Assembly (NCBI GenBank): GCA_900550415.1
Contig: URSO01000031.1
Coordinates: 1 to 23,404, forward strand
Direction of reading: 5' to 3'
DNA length: 23,404 nucleotides
Source of the DNA: an uncultured Collinsella sp.
GTDB taxonomy: Bacteria; Actinomycetota; Coriobacteriia; Coriobacteriales; Coriobacteriaceae
Shown: positions 22,263-23,404 of the stretch, piece by piece
How the letters are laid out: each line of letters begins with the position of its first letter
Position numbering within the stretch: the first letter of the stretch is position 1
Made by a program: the position numbers and the translations under genes
Notes under the pieces: generated by a model
Databases searched by the model: none
What the model was told of the DNA's origin: nothing
The model's input: the letters and a program-made list of their open reading frames with translations, nothing else

Positions 22263-22881
22263 GTTCTTGAACCGGCTGGGCGAGCTTCTGGCCTGCCTGC
22301 CGGCAGATCAGGTAAAGGAAACGCAGGAGTTCTACGCGGAGGCCATCGCCGACCGTATGGAGGACGGCATGACGGAGGCCGAGGCTGTGGCCGCCATGGG
22401 CACGCCCGGTGAGGTCGCCGAGGCAACGCTCGACGAACTGCCCGCCGTGCCGCGCGCAATTGCGAGGACCAAGCGCAAGAGCACGGCGCTTCTATGGGCG
22501 CTCGCCATCGTGGGCTCTCCGGTATGGATTCCGCTGCTGCTCGCGTTCGTCGCCGTTGCCGCTGCAGTCTACATCTGCATTTGGGTTCTTGCGCTCTGCG
22601 TGTGGATCGTGGCCGCGGCATTCGGGGGCGCGGGCGTGGTGGGGCTCCTGTTCGCCGTGGACGGCATCATTATCGGGCATGTTCCGTACGTTTTAACCTC
22701 GATGGGAATGGGATTCGCTTCCATCGGCGTGGCGCTCCTCGCGGGAGCCGGCGCCTGGACGGCGTCCAAGCAGATCGCGCGCCTCTCTGCCCTTTGGGCG
22801 AAGAAAGCCGTTTCGCCCTTCTGGAAAGATCGAGGCAATAAGAGCCGCAGGGGCGCTGAAGCGGCGCCGCTCACGGCATAG
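22249..22881 (+). CDS. HAAS domain (DUF1700) membrane protein
   Basis: A 210-aa protein with an N-terminal HAAS/DUF1700 domain (about 1-65: MTRDEFLNRLGELLACLP, then YAEAIADRMEDGMTEAEAVAAMGTP) and a hydrophobic remainder with about three to four membrane segments between residues 80 and 170. A basic tail follows. HAAS proteins are nearly always encoded next to PadR regulators, and often a DUF4097 protein follows, exactly the order here. A role in sensing or signalling at the membrane is proposed for such modules; the details are unknown. It overlaps padR by 14 nt and is followed 14 nt later by the next gene. Confidence 0.9.
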   Translation: MTRDEFLNRLGELLACLPADQVKETQEFYAEAIADRMEDGMTEAEAVAAMGTPGEVAEATLDELPAVPRAIARTKRKSTALLWALAIVGSPVWIPLLLAFVAVAAAVYICIWVLALCVWIVAAAFGGAGVVGLLFAVDGIIIGHVPYVLTSMGMGFASIGVALLAGAGAWTASKQIARLSALWAKKAVSPFWKDRGNKSRRGAEAAPLTA

Positions 22882-22895
22882 GAAGGAGTTCAAAC

Positions 22896-23159
22896 ATGTC
22901 CAGCGTAAAAAAGATTTACCTTGCCGTAGCGGGTGGGCTTGTTGCCACGGGGCTCGTCCTGGCTGCTATCGGATTTGTAGCCTCCGGCTTTAATCTCGCT
23001 GTGTTCAACACACAGATCGACATGCGCGATGACACCATCATTCTGGGTGGTGTTGAAATAGACGACCCGACAGGGCTTCCACTCATCGAGCAGCTTGCCG
23101 AGGTCGGCGAGGTCCATATTGGCTCTGCAACGGCTGGTTCGTCTTCTCCTCACAAATGA
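22896..23159 (+). CDS. Short DUF4097-like membrane-anchored protein, probably truncated
   Basis: An 87-aa product with a basic start, one membrane segment (about 7-33), then about 50 residues outside the membrane. By position it is the third gene of a PadR-HAAS-DUF4097 module. Complete DUF4097 proteins are usually 200-300 aa with a repetitive beta domain, and only the leading part could be present here. The frame ends ATAGSSSPHK then TGA, with no continuation of a beta domain in any frame downstream. A run of eight C's (23179-23186) and a repeat element follow shortly. AAGGAG stands seven nucleotides before the ATG, so it may still be translated. The family assignment is an inference from context. 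Confidence 0.6.
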   Translation: MSSVKKIYLAVAGGLVATGLVLAAIGFVASGFNLAVFNTQIDMRDDTIILGGVEIDDPTGLPLIEQLAEVGEVHIGSATAGSSSPHK

Positions 23160-23238
23160 TCGAGCCCGTAGCAGCCGTCCCCCCCCTTCGGGCGCACCAC
23201 GACGGGCGTGAGCACGCCGCGCTCGGAGCCTTTTGACC

Positions 23239-23294
23239 TAGTCGCTGGGGACGTTCTTAAACGACTAGTCTTTCAAGAACGTCCCCAGCAACTA
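23239..23294. repeat. 20-bp inverted repeat with GTCCCC core at right edge
   Basis: TAGTCGCTGGGGACGTTCTT (23239-23258) is repeated inverted at 23275-23294 with one mismatch; the loop contains the palindrome GACTAGTC. The core AACGTCCCC also occurs in the repeat region left of padR (21620-21627). It looks like a REP or MITE-type element. From 23295 to the end I see no gene. Confidence 0.75.
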
Positions 23295-23404
23295 CCCCAA
23301 ATGCCAGAACCAAAGCAGCGCCGCAAGCAGAGGACGGACAGCGAGCGGTCACCAGAGCGAACAAATTGGCATGAAAAGAGGACGGCATAGACCTTCTGGT
23401 CATG

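Noticed and set aside
23208..23390. A 60-codon open frame at the right edge
   Set aside because: It is made largely of the GTCCCC inverted repeat, has no ribosome site, and its product is low-complexity without family features.

Overview
The window looks like chromosomal DNA of a moderately GC-rich (roughly 55-60 % by eye) anaerobic actinobacterium. Coriobacteriia, probably a Collinsella-like gut organism, is my best guess. This rests on gene content and protein style (one long bifunctional Rel, PTS-based beta-glucoside use, class II aldolase, a RecJ-helicase fusion, GTCCCC-type intergenic repeats). It is an inference, not a database match.

Layout. From 245 to 19.6 kb every gene is on the minus strand, so transcription runs right to left. 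At the left end is the translation operon infC-rpmI-rplT. Its leader holds an attenuator-like hairpin and a small upstream ORF, and infC appears to start at a rare AUA codon. Upstream is tRNA-Leu(CAA), and beside it a second copy of that tRNA's 3' end with its terminator. Next come a cytoplasmic transglutaminase-like protein, a repeat-rich spacer with a 93-nt imperfect palindrome, and class II fructose-bisphosphate aldolase.

4.9-12.9 kb is a beta-glucoside unit in transcription order: a LicR/ManR-type PRD regulator, PTS EIIA, EIIB and EIIC of the lactose/cellobiose family, two GH1 6-phospho-beta-glucosidases, and an AEC-family transporter coupled to the last glucosidase by a TAATG overlap. 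The PTS would import and phosphorylate beta-glucosides, the GH1 enzymes would cleave the 6-phosphates, and the sugar phosphates would enter glycolysis, in which the neighbouring aldolase acts.

13.0-19.6 kb holds recJ (fused to a complete superfamily 2 helicase), rel (bifunctional ppGpp synthetase/hydrolase) and a glyoxalase II-like metallo-beta-lactamase-fold hydrolase. These probably share a transcript, with a strong hairpin just before the last gene. From 19.7 kb come a BASS-family transporter (+), cutC (-), and a PadR / HAAS (DUF1700) / short DUF4097-like cassette (+). The cassette has its own promoter-operator and is bordered on both sides by GTCCCC-containing inverted repeats.

Nothing here is clearly a new defence or mobile system. 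The most unusual items are the RecJ-helicase fusion, the infC leader with its AUA start, the duplicated tRNA-Leu 3' end, and the repeat-bordered PadR cassette with a probably truncated third gene.
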